From the NCBI GenBank assembly GCA_019638675.1, contig JAHBTE010000001.1, positions 2,016,605 to 2,080,604 of the forward strand: a stretch of DNA of 64,000 bases, written 5' to 3'. This document shows, piece by piece, positions 50,734-59,389 of this stretch (its first letter is position 1; each line of letters begins with the position of its first letter). The translations under genes and the position numbers were made by a program. The notes beneath the pieces were generated by a model that saw only the letters and a program-made list of their open reading frames with translations, did not search any database and was not told the DNA's origin. This stretch comes from Fimbriimonadaceae bacterium (GTDB lineage: Bacteria > Armatimonadota > Fimbriimonadia > Fimbriimonadales > Fimbriimonadaceae).

Positions 50734-51903
50734 ATGTCGCAGACAACGATGGAGAAAGCGCAAAGTGGCGCGGTCATTCCTTCCCTCACTGATTCAGAGG
50801 GAACATTCCTAAAGAATGTCAGGGAATTTGTTGCCAAGGAAGTTCTTCCGAACACCCGAACTTGGGAAGAAAACACCGCATTCCCCGATGAAATCTGGGA
50901 AAAGCTCGGCAAAGTGGGAATGCTGGATATGGTTGTTCCAGAATCCATGGGCGGAAGTGGCCGAAGTTGTCGAGCCTACGTGGAAATGTGCTTGGAACTC
51001 GCAAAAGGCGATCCAGCCCTTTCGATGAACCTTGCGGCTGTCAATGCGTTGGTTATTGGTCACCTCGTTCACTTCGGCAGCGACGCACAACGCGAAAAGT
51101 ATCTCAAACCAGCAATGGAAGGAAAGCTTAAGCTTGCATGGGGGTTGACCGAGCCAGATGCAGGTAGTGACGCTCGCCGAGTTAAGACGGTTGCTACTCA
51201 AATCGAAGGCGAAGACGGTTGGTGGCACCTGAACGGTGAAAAGATGTTCATCACCAACGGCGGTAAGGCTGACCTTATTGTGATGGTCGCTCGAACCGGT
51301 GAAAAAGAACTGTCCGCGTTCCTCATGGAAACCGATCAACCAGGTTTTGAACTGATTGACCGAATCCACACCATCGGTGTGCGAGCAAGCAACACCGTTC
51401 GATTTAAGCTCAACAACGCAAGAGCCTGGCATACGCCATGTACTTTTGAACAAGCAATCTCACTCCTGTACCGAGGTCGTCTTGGTATCGCGGCGATGGC
51501 CGTTGGCATCGCGGAAAAGGCGATGGAACTGGCTTTGGAATACAGCCAGCAACGAGAGCAATTCAACCGACGACTCTGCGATATGCAGTCGGTTCAGAAC
51601 ATGCTTGCAGACTGCGGAATGGATGTGGAAGCGGCAAAACTTTTGCTTTTCAAAGGTGCCGCGATGTTCGACCGTGGCGAAGACATCACTCTGCAGTCAA
51701 GCTACGCAAAATTGTTCGCTAGCGAAGCTGCTAATCGTGTGACAAACCGAGCAATTCAAATTCACGGCGGCCGTGGCATGACATTTGAATATCTTGTCGA
51801 AAAGTTGTGGCGGGATGCTAAACTCACCGAGATCGGTGAAGGGTGCAGTGAAATCCAGCGATTGGTGATCTCAAAGCAACTCTTACGTGGTTCAAACGTT
51901 TAA
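50734..51903 (+). CDS. Acyl-CoA dehydrogenase
   Basis: FAD-dependent alpha,beta-dehydrogenation of acyl-CoA, delivering electrons to ETF. The 389-residue protein has 'LKLAWGLTEPDAGSDARRVKT' (substrate-binding signature 1), 'MFITNGGKADLIVMVART', and 'QIHGGRGMTFEYLVEKLWRDAKLTEIGEGCSEI' (signature 2; the catalytic Glu is within this end of the protein). Length and order are those of the short/medium-chain family. Neighbouring etfAB and fadN support fatty-acid degradation. Substrate length is not deducible. Confidence 0.95.
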   Translation: MSQTTMEKAQSGAVIPSLTDSEGTFLKNVREFVAKEVLPNTRTWEENTAFPDEIWEKLGKVGMLDMVVPESMGGSGRSCRAYVEMCLELAKGDPALSMNLAAVNALVIGHLVHFGSDAQREKYLKPAMEGKLKLAWGLTEPDAGSDARRVKTVATQIEGEDGWWHLNGEKMFITNGGKADLIVMVARTGEKELSAFLMETDQPGFELIDRIHTIGVRASNTVRFKLNNARAWHTPCTFEQAISLLYRGRLGIAAMAVGIAEKAMELALEYSQQREQFNRRLCDMQSVQNMLADCGMDVEAAKLLLFKGAAMFDRGEDITLQSSYAKLFASEAANRVTNRAIQIHGGRGMTFEYLVEKLWRDAKLTEIGEGCSEIQRLVISKQLLRGSNV

Positions 51904-51918
51904 GGATATACAACAGCT

Positions 51919-52872
51919 ATGATGACCAGTCTAATTGCCGCCACGGTATTGGGGGCCCAACCTCAATTAGTGGATTTAAGTCGTGTGTTCAAAAAAGGTG
52001 CTACTTACACATATGCGGTAAGAACGCATATGCTGACTGAACAGCGCCAGCAAGGCGTAATCACTTTTATCCCTAACGAAGTAGATATTAATTACGACTT
52101 CACATACAAAGTTGACGATATCAAGCCGTCAGGTTTTGCCTCGCTCAGATACAAACGTCCGACAATGTCAATCATTGAAGGGGAAACAGCTGAGGCTCCG
52201 GCAACTGAATTCAAACAAAAGGTGAATTACGACTTGCAGATTGATTTATCTCCAGTGAATGCGGTTGTTGGAATCAAAGATCTTTCAGATGGCAAATTGC
52301 AGAAGGCGCTCCTTAATCGGCGAATGGCTGCCAAAGGTTTGGGGACAACTCAAGACATCGTTTCGCAGTTCGCAGGTGAATTACAGCGACTCGCCCTGTT
52401 TATTGGTTCACTTGATTCCGCATTAGACTTTAACCCGAAACTCCCGTTTGAAGAAGTTAAGCTTGGCGAAAAATGGAAGCGCACAGTTAGCTATCAGCCA
52501 CAAGAATTGAAAGGCGGAAAAGGCGAACATGCGGTTCAACGACTGGATATGGAGTATTCCTATGCAGGCATTATCGAAAAGGCAGGTAAGAAGTATCACA
52601 GAATCAATGCCACTTTGGCATTAGATACAGATGCGTCAAAATTCATCAACCAAGCGATGGGAATGACCGCAAATCAGAGTGGTCTGGAAAGTCTGCCACT
52701 TAAGCTTGACAGCACGATTGAATTTGATCTTGATCTCAACACTCGCGACACCGTTTACGCAAAGGCAGTTACAAAAGGCGGCTGGTCGGTTAAGATTGTT
52801 GGTTTGTCAGAAGAACTGGTGGAAGAAAAAATCACTGGCAAAGCATCAATTTCGCTGAAGTCGATTAAGTAA
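51919..52872 (+). CDS. Unknown exported protein (317 aa)
   Basis: Short hydrophobic N-terminus (MMTSLIAATVLGAQPQ) resembling a signal peptide, then a beta-rich body with paired strands ('YTYAVRTHMLTEQRQQG', 'VNYDLQIDLSPVNAVVGIKD') and 'LPFEEVKLGEKWKRTV', a stretch often seen in DUF6263-type secreted proteins. No catalytic motif. It begins 15 bases after the acyl-CoA dehydrogenase stop. Function unknown. Confidence 0.6.
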   Translation: MMTSLIAATVLGAQPQLVDLSRVFKKGATYTYAVRTHMLTEQRQQGVITFIPNEVDINYDFTYKVDDIKPSGFASLRYKRPTMSIIEGETAEAPATEFKQKVNYDLQIDLSPVNAVVGIKDLSDGKLQKALLNRRMAAKGLGTTQDIVSQFAGELQRLALFIGSLDSALDFNPKLPFEEVKLGEKWKRTVSYQPQELKGGKGEHAVQRLDMEYSYAGIIEKAGKKYHRINATLALDTDASKFINQAMGMTANQSGLESLPLKLDSTIEFDLDLNTRDTVYAKAVTKGGWSVKIVGLSEELVEEKITGKASISLKSIK

Positions 52873-52891
52873 TCGAGTACTCTTCAATCCG

Positions 52892-54775
52892 ATGGACACC
52901 AAACCCGACCGCAAATTATTAGCGATCGGGTTTGGTGTTTTTTTAGTCTCCTTGCTTATCCGCCTTATTGGGATTCAATGGGGTTTGCCAAATAATGAAC
53001 GGTGGCACAGTTTCCACCCGGATGAAGAAGTTGTTCTCGCTTATTCCCAACTGATTCAACCTGCGAAGGGGCAATTCACTCCCGGTTTCTACAACTACGG
53101 CACACTATTTCTGACGGTGGAAAAGGTTGTCACAGACGTCGTCAATGGTTATGGTGGCGGGCCGCAGAAGGAAGACGGTTCAGATGTTCATGAAGCGATT
53201 GCACGCTACATTCTGGGCGGGAGGATTCTTAATTCTATTGCTTGTTCATTAGCGGCGTTAGCGGTGTTTTTGGCAATTTGTCGCCAAACTCACTGGCTCG
53301 GTGGCGTGATGGGTGGTCTTGCGATTGGCTTGACGCCTGGGTTGGTGGTTCACTCGCGCTTTCTTACTGTAGATGTGATGGCGATGAGCTTTCTGGCCTG
53401 GTCGCTTTATTTTTGCACCAAGATGTTTCCCGCTCGCGATGGCGAGCCAGTCCCTAATAAGGAAATTCTTAAGTCGTCTATTCTTGCTGGACTCTTCGCT
53501 GGCCTTTCTGCTGGAACCAAATACACGGGAATTCTTGCGATTGTCGCAATCGGTTTTGCCGCTTGGATTGTTGTTCCAAAAGGCAAGTTCGGCGAATTTG
53601 TAAAAGTTAAGGCGGCAGGCGTATTGGTCGCGCTTCTCACGTTTTTTATCGTTACTCCTGGTGCTTTGCTCGATAACGCGAAGTTCATGCAGGATTTCAA
53701 ATATGAACTTGCGCACACTTCGGCGGGGCATGGTTTGGTATTCGCTGGCACCTCTCCAGGTTGGATTTTCCACGTCAGCAACCTGATAGTGGGCTACGGT
53801 GGATTGTTGCTTGCACTCAGTTTATTTGGCTTGGGTCGGGGGATTTGGCGAAAGCAACTTTGGCTTGTTGGCCCAGTTATTTTTATGATTCTAATTTACA
53901 TTTTGATTGGTCGGGCGGAAGTGAAGTTCTTGCGATATACATTCCCTCTTATCCCGGTCTTAGCAATGGGATTTGGTTGGTTGATGGGGCAGGGGCATCT
54001 TGCACGAACCAATAAATCTCGTGTGGCGGTGGCGCTCGGCATCGTTGCTCTCGGTGGTTTTGGCGGCGGGCTAATGTCTACAGCAAGTTTGACCCGATGG
54101 ATGGCGGGAACCGATGTGCGGGACGAGATGGCGATGTTTATTCGCCAGCATTTGCCAAAGGGGTCAACGATTGGGATTGTTTCCGACCCTTGGTTCTACA
54201 CGCCAACGTTTCATCCGAATGCTCAGGCTGGCCCAGCGCAGGCACGAATTGAAGATCGGCTGGAGCAACTTGCCCAGGTACCAGACTTCGATATCGTTCG
54301 GTATACACCTTTGGACATCAGCCAGCGCAGGGATTGGGATATTCGCTTGCTAACCGAGGTCAAACCTGATTTCGTGATTTTTAGTAGCTTTGAAATTGAA
54401 GGGTTAATTAGGGTTTACGAACAAAAGGTCACTACAGAATTCTCAGCGCAACTTGCTCAATACACTGAATTTCAAAAGGAACTGCAAGCGAATTACGAGA
54501 TACTGACCGTAACGGATCAGAATGGAATGAAGGTTCCCGTTCTTGGTTTGGATGCACTCGGCACCACGGCGGGCATCCATGACATGGCTTACGTTCGTCC
54601 TCAATTATGGATTTGGATCAAAAAGAACAGTTCAGCAACGGAATCGAATGGTTCCTCGACTCGCTCAAATTCGAACGAGGAGCCAGCGAACACACCCTCG
54701 AAGCCTACTCAAGAGACCTCAACCGAGCCGCCGACTACTTCGGAGAACGAGAGCGACGCGACTGGGACGAATTAA
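52892..54775 (+). CDS. GT39/ArnT-like membrane glycosyltransferase
   Basis: Integral membrane protein with about 10-12 hydrophobic segments and the early acidic loop motif 'FHPDEEVV' near residue 42, typical of GT-C transferases using polyprenyl-phosphate sugars. A soluble domain follows from about 420. The last 55 residues (about 573-627) are a Ser/Thr/Asn/Glu/Pro-rich tail, and this is the part that overlaps xerC in another frame. It is different in sequence from the GT-C-like protein at 17612-19513. Confidence 0.75.
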   Translation: MDTKPDRKLLAIGFGVFLVSLLIRLIGIQWGLPNNERWHSFHPDEEVVLAYSQLIQPAKGQFTPGFYNYGTLFLTVEKVVTDVVNGYGGGPQKEDGSDVHEAIARYILGGRILNSIACSLAALAVFLAICRQTHWLGGVMGGLAIGLTPGLVVHSRFLTVDVMAMSFLAWSLYFCTKMFPARDGEPVPNKEILKSSILAGLFAGLSAGTKYTGILAIVAIGFAAWIVVPKGKFGEFVKVKAAGVLVALLTFFIVTPGALLDNAKFMQDFKYELAHTSAGHGLVFAGTSPGWIFHVSNLIVGYGGLLLALSLFGLGRGIWRKQLWLVGPVIFMILIYILIGRAEVKFLRYTFPLIPVLAMGFGWLMGQGHLARTNKSRVAVALGIVALGGFGGGLMSTASLTRWMAGTDVRDEMAMFIRQHLPKGSTIGIVSDPWFYTPTFHPNAQAGPAQARIEDRLEQLAQVPDFDIVRYTPLDISQRRDWDIRLLTEVKPDFVIFSSFEIEGLIRVYEQKVTTEFSAQLAQYTEFQKELQANYEILTVTDQNGMKVPVLGLDALGTTAGIHDMAYVRPQLWIWIKKNSSATESNGSSTRSNSNEEPANTPSKPTQETSTEPPTTSENESDATGTN

Positions 54776-55512
54776 CGCCCGAAGATTTAGTCCTCTACCA
54801 GACATCGGTTCGTCAAAATGCGGCGGCTTCAACTGGCCGCAGGCGATTGAGCAGTCTGCGATCCTTGCTGAAGTTTCTCAAAAAACACCACAAAGGGCCG
54901 AAAGCTGATCTTCCCAGTGCGGCGGGAATCCGGTTGCCGAAGCGAGTGCCAAAAGCACTCCCTATGGAGCAATTAGAACGGCTCTTAGCTTCACCTGATC
55001 TAAACACACCGATAGGTTTACGCGACCGCGCACTGATGGAACTGGTTTACGGTACAGGTTTGCGTGTTACCGAAGCAATTAGTTTGCGCATTGATGAAAT
55101 TGATCTTGATCAAGCAGCGTTTAGGGTGACGGGGAAACGAGGAAAAACGCGCTGGGTTCCGGTGCCGATGCACACCACGCCCTGGATTCACCAGTACCTT
55201 TTAGAAGGGCGTCCCCAATTGGTTAGGAAGCCAGTCGCGAACGTGTTTTTAGGTTCGAGGGGAGCAAAACTCAGCCGGCAGTCGGCTTACGCTATCCTTG
55301 AGCACCATCGCCTAAACGCTGGTATCGAAGCAAGGGTGAGTCCGCACACTCTGCGGCATACCTATGCGGTTCACTTGATTCAAGGCGGTGCAGATTTAAG
55401 GGTGGTTCAAGAGCTTTTAGGTCACGCTAGTATCAGCACAACTCAGGTTTACACGCAACTTGATCTTGAGCACGTTCAGCGAACTTATGACTCGGCCCAT
55501 CCGCGCAAGTGA
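54607..55512 (+). CDS. xerC: Tyrosine recombinase XerC-like
   Basis: Resolves chromosome dimers at dif. The 301-residue protein has an N-terminal SAM-like core-binding domain ('FERGASEHTLEAYSRDLNR') and a catalytic domain with the full set: R143 ('GTGLRVTE'), K167 ('GKRGKTRW'), H247-R250 ('SPHTLRHTYAVHL'), H273 ('LGHASISTTQ') and nucleophile Y282 ('VYTQLD'). The size is right for XerC/D rather than phage integrases. It starts inside the upstream gene, 169 bases before its stop, in a different frame. No dif-like site was found by eye. Confidence 0.93.
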   Translation: MDLDQKEQFSNGIEWFLDSLKFERGASEHTLEAYSRDLNRAADYFGERERRDWDELTPEDLVLYQTSVRQNAAASTGRRRLSSLRSLLKFLKKHHKGPKADLPSAAGIRLPKRVPKALPMEQLERLLASPDLNTPIGLRDRALMELVYGTGLRVTEAISLRIDEIDLDQAAFRVTGKRGKTRWVPVPMHTTPWIHQYLLEGRPQLVRKPVANVFLGSRGAKLSRQSAYAILEHHRLNAGIEARVSPHTLRHTYAVHLIQGGADLRVVQELLGHASISTTQVYTQLDLEHVQRTYDSAHPRK

Positions 55513-55513
55513 A

Positions 55514-55987
55514 CTAATTCAGAATCACTTCGATATTGCCTAGGCGCGTATCTCCGGCTAAGATCACTGCTCTCCGAACGACGATTGAGCCGTTTTCATT
55601 GGTTGCTTTTGCTTTTTGCGGAGATTTCGCCATTGCTTCGCTGGTTTTGCCAAGCCGAACTTGATCGGTCGTTGCGATTACTTTCCCGCTGTTGTCAGAA
55701 TACGTAACGGATTTGTATTTGCCTGCTTCAGCAATGCTTAAAAGTGTACGGCTCAGCCGCGCCGGATCATTGTTCAGGACAGTTGGTTCTATCGCTTCGC
55801 TCAGCGCATCTACAGACCGCTCAATCTCGGCGATCTTCGCTTGGTTCGCTCGCATATTGCCGCCCCATGCAGTAATCATGAGCAAGAATATGACGATTAG
55901 TGTCATTATTATTGGCCGCAAGTAAGGTGATTGCGGCTTTGGATGGGGTTCGGTCACCGATTGCGTTGACTCAGCTTCTTGGCTCAT
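55514..55987 (-). CDS. Small membrane protein with extracytoplasmic Cache/PAS-like domain
   Basis: 157 residues. A single N-terminal membrane helix (about residues 27-43: IIMTLIVIFLLMITAWG), then an extracytoplasmic domain of about 110 residues with 'YKSVTYSDNSGKVIATTDQVRLGKT' and 'RRAVILAGDTRLGNIEVILN', resembling the periplasmic sensor domain of signal-transduction proteins. No output domain follows, so it is a stand-alone sensor or an anchor. Convergent with xerC, two bases apart. Confidence 0.65.
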   Translation of the reverse strand: MSQEAESTQSVTEPHPKPQSPYLRPIIMTLIVIFLLMITAWGGNMRANQAKIAEIERSVDALSEAIEPTVLNNDPARLSRTLLSIAEAGKYKSVTYSDNSGKVIATTDQVRLGKTSEAMAKSPQKAKATNENGSIVVRRAVILAGDTRLGNIEVILN

Positions 55988-55996
55988 AAGTGCATT

Positions 55997-57019
55997 CTAG
56001 CGGAGAATTGGCGCAGGCGGAAATTCTGAAGTCGGAAATACATCTAAAGTGTGGTCATCGCGTTCGCCGCAAACGAGGCGGAACGACCCAGCCAATCCGA
56101 TCATTGCCGCGTTATCCGTGCAAAGCGATAACGGTGGGACGTGCAAAGTCATTCCTCTTTTGTTGCACTCAGCGGCAAGAGTTTCGCGGAGAGATTGATT
56201 TGCCGAAACGCCACCTACGAGGCTGAGGGTTTTTGAGCCAAGCTCTTCGCAAGCCCGAATGGCCTTTGAAACTAGGACGTCGACAATAGCAGCTTGCAGG
56301 CTTGCCGCGGCATCGGGGACGTTGAGATTGGTTCCTTCTTGTTGCACTAAGCGGAGCATCGCGGTTTTCAGCCCGCTGAACGAAAAACTAAACGGATCAA
56401 TCTTTATCGCGCGGGGAAGTTGGTAACGTTTTGGGTTTCCTTTGCGAGCCGCTTCTTGAATCGCTTTCCCGCCGGGATAACCCAGCCCCATGAGTCTGGC
56501 CCCTTTATCAAATGCCTCGCCAGCTGCGTCGTCTAGTGTTTCGCCGATGAGATCGTATTCGCCTGGTGACTTTACAAGAACAAGCTCCGTATGCCCGCCA
56601 GAAACAATCAGCGAAACGTGGGGGAAGTTAAGCTCAACATCTGGGTCGCCAAGTGGGCTGAGCAGATGTCCTTCCAGGTGATGGACTCCAATGAGCGGAA
56701 TCTGCTGGGCAAAAGAAATGGCTTTGGCGGCGGTAACGCCAACACTTAGCGCGCCAACTAGCCCCGGTCGATTTGTCACCGCAACCGCGCTGATCGTCGG
56801 ATTGCTTGCTTTCTTCAATGCTTCAAGGTAAACGGGAAGAATGGATTCAACGTGGGCTCGAGCGGCGGCTTCAGGGACAACTCCACCCCACTTGGTGTGC
56901 ATTTCAATTTGACTAGCTACGATGTTAGAAAGAATCGTACGCCCATGGAGCACAGCGACGGAAGTTTCGTCGCAACTGGTTTCGATGGCAAGGATGGGGT
57001 CGGGCCAGAAAGGGATCAT
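55997..57019 (-). CDS. tsaD: tRNA threonylcarbamoyladenosine synthase subunit TsaD
   Basis: Transfers threonylcarbamoyl to A37 of ANN-decoding tRNAs with TsaB/TsaE. The protein of about 340 residues begins 'PILAIETSCDETSVAV', has the metal-site 'HHLEGH', 'VSGGHTELV', 'LDDAAGEAFDKGARLMGLGYPGG', 'VGGVSANQSLR' and 'CTDNAAMIG', all diagnostic. I chose ATG 57019, which overlaps the rimI stop by four bases, over a longer frame from 57061 inside rimI. tsaB is not in the window. Confidence 0.96.
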   Translation of the reverse strand: MIPFWPDPILAIETSCDETSVAVLHGRTILSNIVASQIEMHTKWGGVVPEAAARAHVESILPVYLEALKKASNPTISAVAVTNRPGLVGALSVGVTAAKAISFAQQIPLIGVHHLEGHLLSPLGDPDVELNFPHVSLIVSGGHTELVLVKSPGEYDLIGETLDDAAGEAFDKGARLMGLGYPGGKAIQEAARKGNPKRYQLPRAIKIDPFSFSFSGLKTAMLRLVQQEGTNLNVPDAAASLQAAIVDVLVSKAIRACEELGSKTLSLVGGVSANQSLRETLAAECNKRGMTLHVPPLSLCTDNAAMIGLAGSFRLVCGERDDHTLDVFPTSEFPPAPILR

Positions 57020-57489
57020 GATGCGGAAGCTGGTTCCCAGTCGCTGAGGCCGTACATCCACATAATCACTGCGTCTTCTTTATTATCTGGATAGTAGCGT
57101 TTGCGGATTCCGGCAGGTTTGAATCCAAGGGATTCGTATAGTTTTTTGGCTGGTTCGTTTCCAGCTCTGACTTCCAATGTGCTGCAGGTTGCACCAACGC
57201 TTTGCGCTCGGAGCAAAAGTTCGGTGATCAGCTTATTCGCCACTCCTTTGCGGCGATGATCTTTATCAACCGCTACGGTAATGATATGGGCTTCATCCAC
57301 CACCACCCAGACGCCGGCAAATCCAACGATTTCTGTGCCTTCTTCCGCAACTATAAAGATGCCATGGTCGGTTTTGATTTCGTTACGGAATGATTCCTCA
57401 GACCACGGGCAGGACTGCGAACTAACCTCGATTTCGAGAACTCTGGGCAGATGCCGCTCTTCCAGCGGGGAAATGCGGATATTCGCCAC
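57016..57489 (-). CDS. rimI: Ribosomal-protein-alanine N-acetyltransferase RimI-like
   Basis: 157-residue GNAT acetyltransferase that acetylates the N-terminus of S18. Motifs: 'IVGFAGVWVVVDEAHIITVAV', the acetyl-CoA loop 'DKDHRRKGVANKLITELL' (RxxGxA), and 'LEVRAGNEPAKKLYESLGF'. It sits between livF and tsaD; the usual tsaB-rimI-tsaD order is partly kept. The start abuts the livF stop directly. Confidence 0.92.
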   Translation of the reverse strand: MANIRISPLEERHLPRVLEIEVSSQSCPWSEESFRNEIKTDHGIFIVAEEGTEIVGFAGVWVVVDEAHIITVAVDKDHRRKGVANKLITELLLRAQSVGATCSTLEVRAGNEPAKKLYESLGFKPAGIRKRYYPDNKEDAVIMWMYGLSDWEPASAS

Positions 57490-58191
57490 TTAGCCTCCTA
57501 GATAAGCTTCTTTGACCTTAGGATTGGTGAGAAGGGCCTTGCCAGTATCAGATAGGACAACATTGCCGGTTTCTAGCACGTAGGCGCGGTCAGCGACCTC
57601 AAGTGCACGAACCGCGTTTTGCTCAACCAGCAAGATCGTCACCCCTTCATCGTGCAGGTAGTTGATGACGTTGAAAATTTCGGTGACAAGGTTAGGAGCA
57701 AGCCCCATGCTAGGTTCGTCGAGTAGAAGAAGGCGGGGTCGGGACATCAGAGCCCGGCAAATAGCGAGCATTTGTTGTTCTCCGCCCGACATCGTTCCTG
57801 CGTTTTGATTCAGCCGTTCGCGCACTCTAGGAAAGCGATCCAGAAACTTATTCATATCGCTTTCGACCTCGGAATCTCGCCGAGTGAATGCTCCGAGCTG
57901 AAGATTCTCGTGTACCGACATATTGGTGAAAATGCGGCGGCCCTCTGGGCTTTGGCTGATTCCCATTTGAACAATCCGGTCAGGCGAAACAGTGGTGATT
58001 TCTTGGCCTTCAAAAGTAATTGAGCCAGTTCGCGGTCGAACTAGGCCGCTGATCGTGCGGAGCAATGTGCTTTTTCCGGCTCCGTTGGATCCGATGATGG
58101 AGACAACTTCGCCTTCATTGACTTCGAGCGTGACGTCGTTGAGGGCTTGAATTGCGCCATAAAAGACGTTGAGTCCTTCGATCTTCAGCAT
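57490..58191 (-). CDS. livF: Branched-chain amino acid ABC transporter ATP-binding protein LivF
   Basis: 233-residue ABC ATPase with Walker A 'GSNGAGKSTLLRTI', Q-loop region 'MGISQSPEGRRIF', signature 'MSGGEQQMLAICRAL', Walker B 'LLLLDEPSMGL' and 'EQNAVRALEVADRAYVLE', which is the LivF C-terminus. Its length and motif set are of LivF rather than LivG. The permeases LivH/LivM, LivG and the binding protein are absent here; it is followed by rimI and tsaD. Confidence 0.92.
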   Translation of the reverse strand: MLKIEGLNVFYGAIQALNDVTLEVNEGEVVSIIGSNGAGKSTLLRTISGLVRPRTGSITFEGQEITTVSPDRIVQMGISQSPEGRRIFTNMSVHENLQLGAFTRRDSEVESDMNKFLDRFPRVRERLNQNAGTMSGGEQQMLAICRALMSRPRLLLLDEPSMGLAPNLVTEIFNVINYLHDEGVTILLVEQNAVRALEVADRAYVLETGNVVLSDTGKALLTNPKVKEAYLGG

Positions 58192-58326
58192 GAGCGATCA
58201 TTTTAGCTGATTGACGGTGTATTCCGGGTCTACTTTGTTAGCTTGGCTAGAATGAATTTCGCAAACCGACCTAAAGGGCAGCGACCACTGCAACCCGCCC
58301 GTCTGTATGCCAGGTAGGAAAACACG

Positions 58327-59388
58327 ATGCTGCCGATTTGCGCGCTGACGCTTAGTTTAATGATTCAAACCCCAAAGATGAATGAGGTGCAAGCTAATTA
58401 TTGGGGCTTTGCCTCCATTGATAGAACAGAGTTCACTTGTACAAAGTTGGCGGATCGCGAGCGATTGCAAATTGTGGTGAAAGGTGAGCATTTCGATAAA
58501 GTGTTACCAAGTTGGAATGGCTCAGCACCAAATGGTTCCTACATGGAGATTCGCATCCAGCCCATGGTTCCAAATGCGCCAGATTTTATTTTGGGGAGGT
58601 GGAGCCAGGGTGATGCTGGTGCCTTGAGAACAAGCATTAACGATCAAAAGTCTCCAGTTGGGTTAGTAAAAACTGATATTTTAGAGCTTAACAAGTCTGC
58701 CACGAGTCTAGTGGTTACGATAGATTGTTTTCCTGGGCCAGGAGGCAATTTTGCTACACTCGATAGATTCCACATTTTATTAGTTAAGCCATTGTTGGTA
58801 ATGACTGGTAGCTTCCCTCAATACTGGAACACCTTGCTTGATGTTCCGTACCGAGCCCAGGCTAAGTACGTTGGCGGTGGGGTGTTGTGCAGCCCGACTT
58901 CGGTATCGATGATCCTAAGCTACTGGTCAAAGAAATTAGATCGGCCGGGATTAGATTTCGACGTTCCTGACGTTCAACGCGGGGTCTTCGACCCTGGTTG
59001 GAACGGAACGGGAAATTGGCCCTTTAATGTGGCGTTTGCTGGTTCTTTGCCCGGAATGACAGGCTATGTAACACAACTAAGAATGATCCAGGATATCGAA
59101 AATTTCGTAGCATGTGGAGTTCCGGTGGCAACATCGGTGAGCTACGATTTGCTTAAAGGTAAGCCGAAAAAGGGAGCAAATGACGGTCACCTCGTTGTGA
59201 TTGTGGGATTTGACAAAGAGGGACGTCCAATTTTTAACGATCCTGGTCGGAACGTTGTTCGCATGGTTTATGAACGGGATGCGTTCGTGCAGGCGTGGGC
59301 TTCGTCCCAGAACACAGTTTATTTGATTCATCCAGAGGGGTGGAATATCCCCGATGACGGGCCATGGCCCACAAAGAAGAAAGATTGA
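58327..59388 (+). CDS. Peptidase C39-like (papain-fold) protein
   Basis: Signal-like N-terminus (MLPICALTLSLMIQ), a beta-rich region of about 150 residues, then a C39_2-type domain: 'VPYRAQAKYVGGGVLCSPTS' with catalytic Cys C188, the His in 'NDGHLVVIVGF' (H288) and 'FNDPG' (N304, D305) completing the triad. Bacterial C39-like proteins include bacteriocin-processing peptidases and uncharacterised hydrolases; it lacks an ABC transporter fusion. TAGGA lies nine bases upstream of ATG. It is separated by only one base from the adaptor gene downstream. Confidence 0.82.
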   Translation: MLPICALTLSLMIQTPKMNEVQANYWGFASIDRTEFTCTKLADRERLQIVVKGEHFDKVLPSWNGSAPNGSYMEIRIQPMVPNAPDFILGRWSQGDAGALRTSINDQKSPVGLVKTDILELNKSATSLVVTIDCFPGPGGNFATLDRFHILLVKPLLVMTGSFPQYWNTLLDVPYRAQAKYVGGGVLCSPTSVSMILSYWSKKLDRPGLDFDVPDVQRGVFDPGWNGTGNWPFNVAFAGSLPGMTGYVTQLRMIQDIENFVACGVPVATSVSYDLLKGKPKKGANDGHLVVIVGFDKEGRPIFNDPGRNVVRMVYERDAFVQAWASSQNTVYLIHPEGWNIPDDGPWPTKKKD

Positions 59389-59389
59389 T

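Noticed and set aside
50809-51453. A 214-codon open frame on the minus strand
   Set aside because: It is antisense to the clearly real acyl-CoA dehydrogenase and has low-complexity composition.
54607-55512. Phage or integron integrase marking a mobile element
   Set aside because: Length and motif set fit XerC and there are no att repeats, phage genes or cassette sites nearby.
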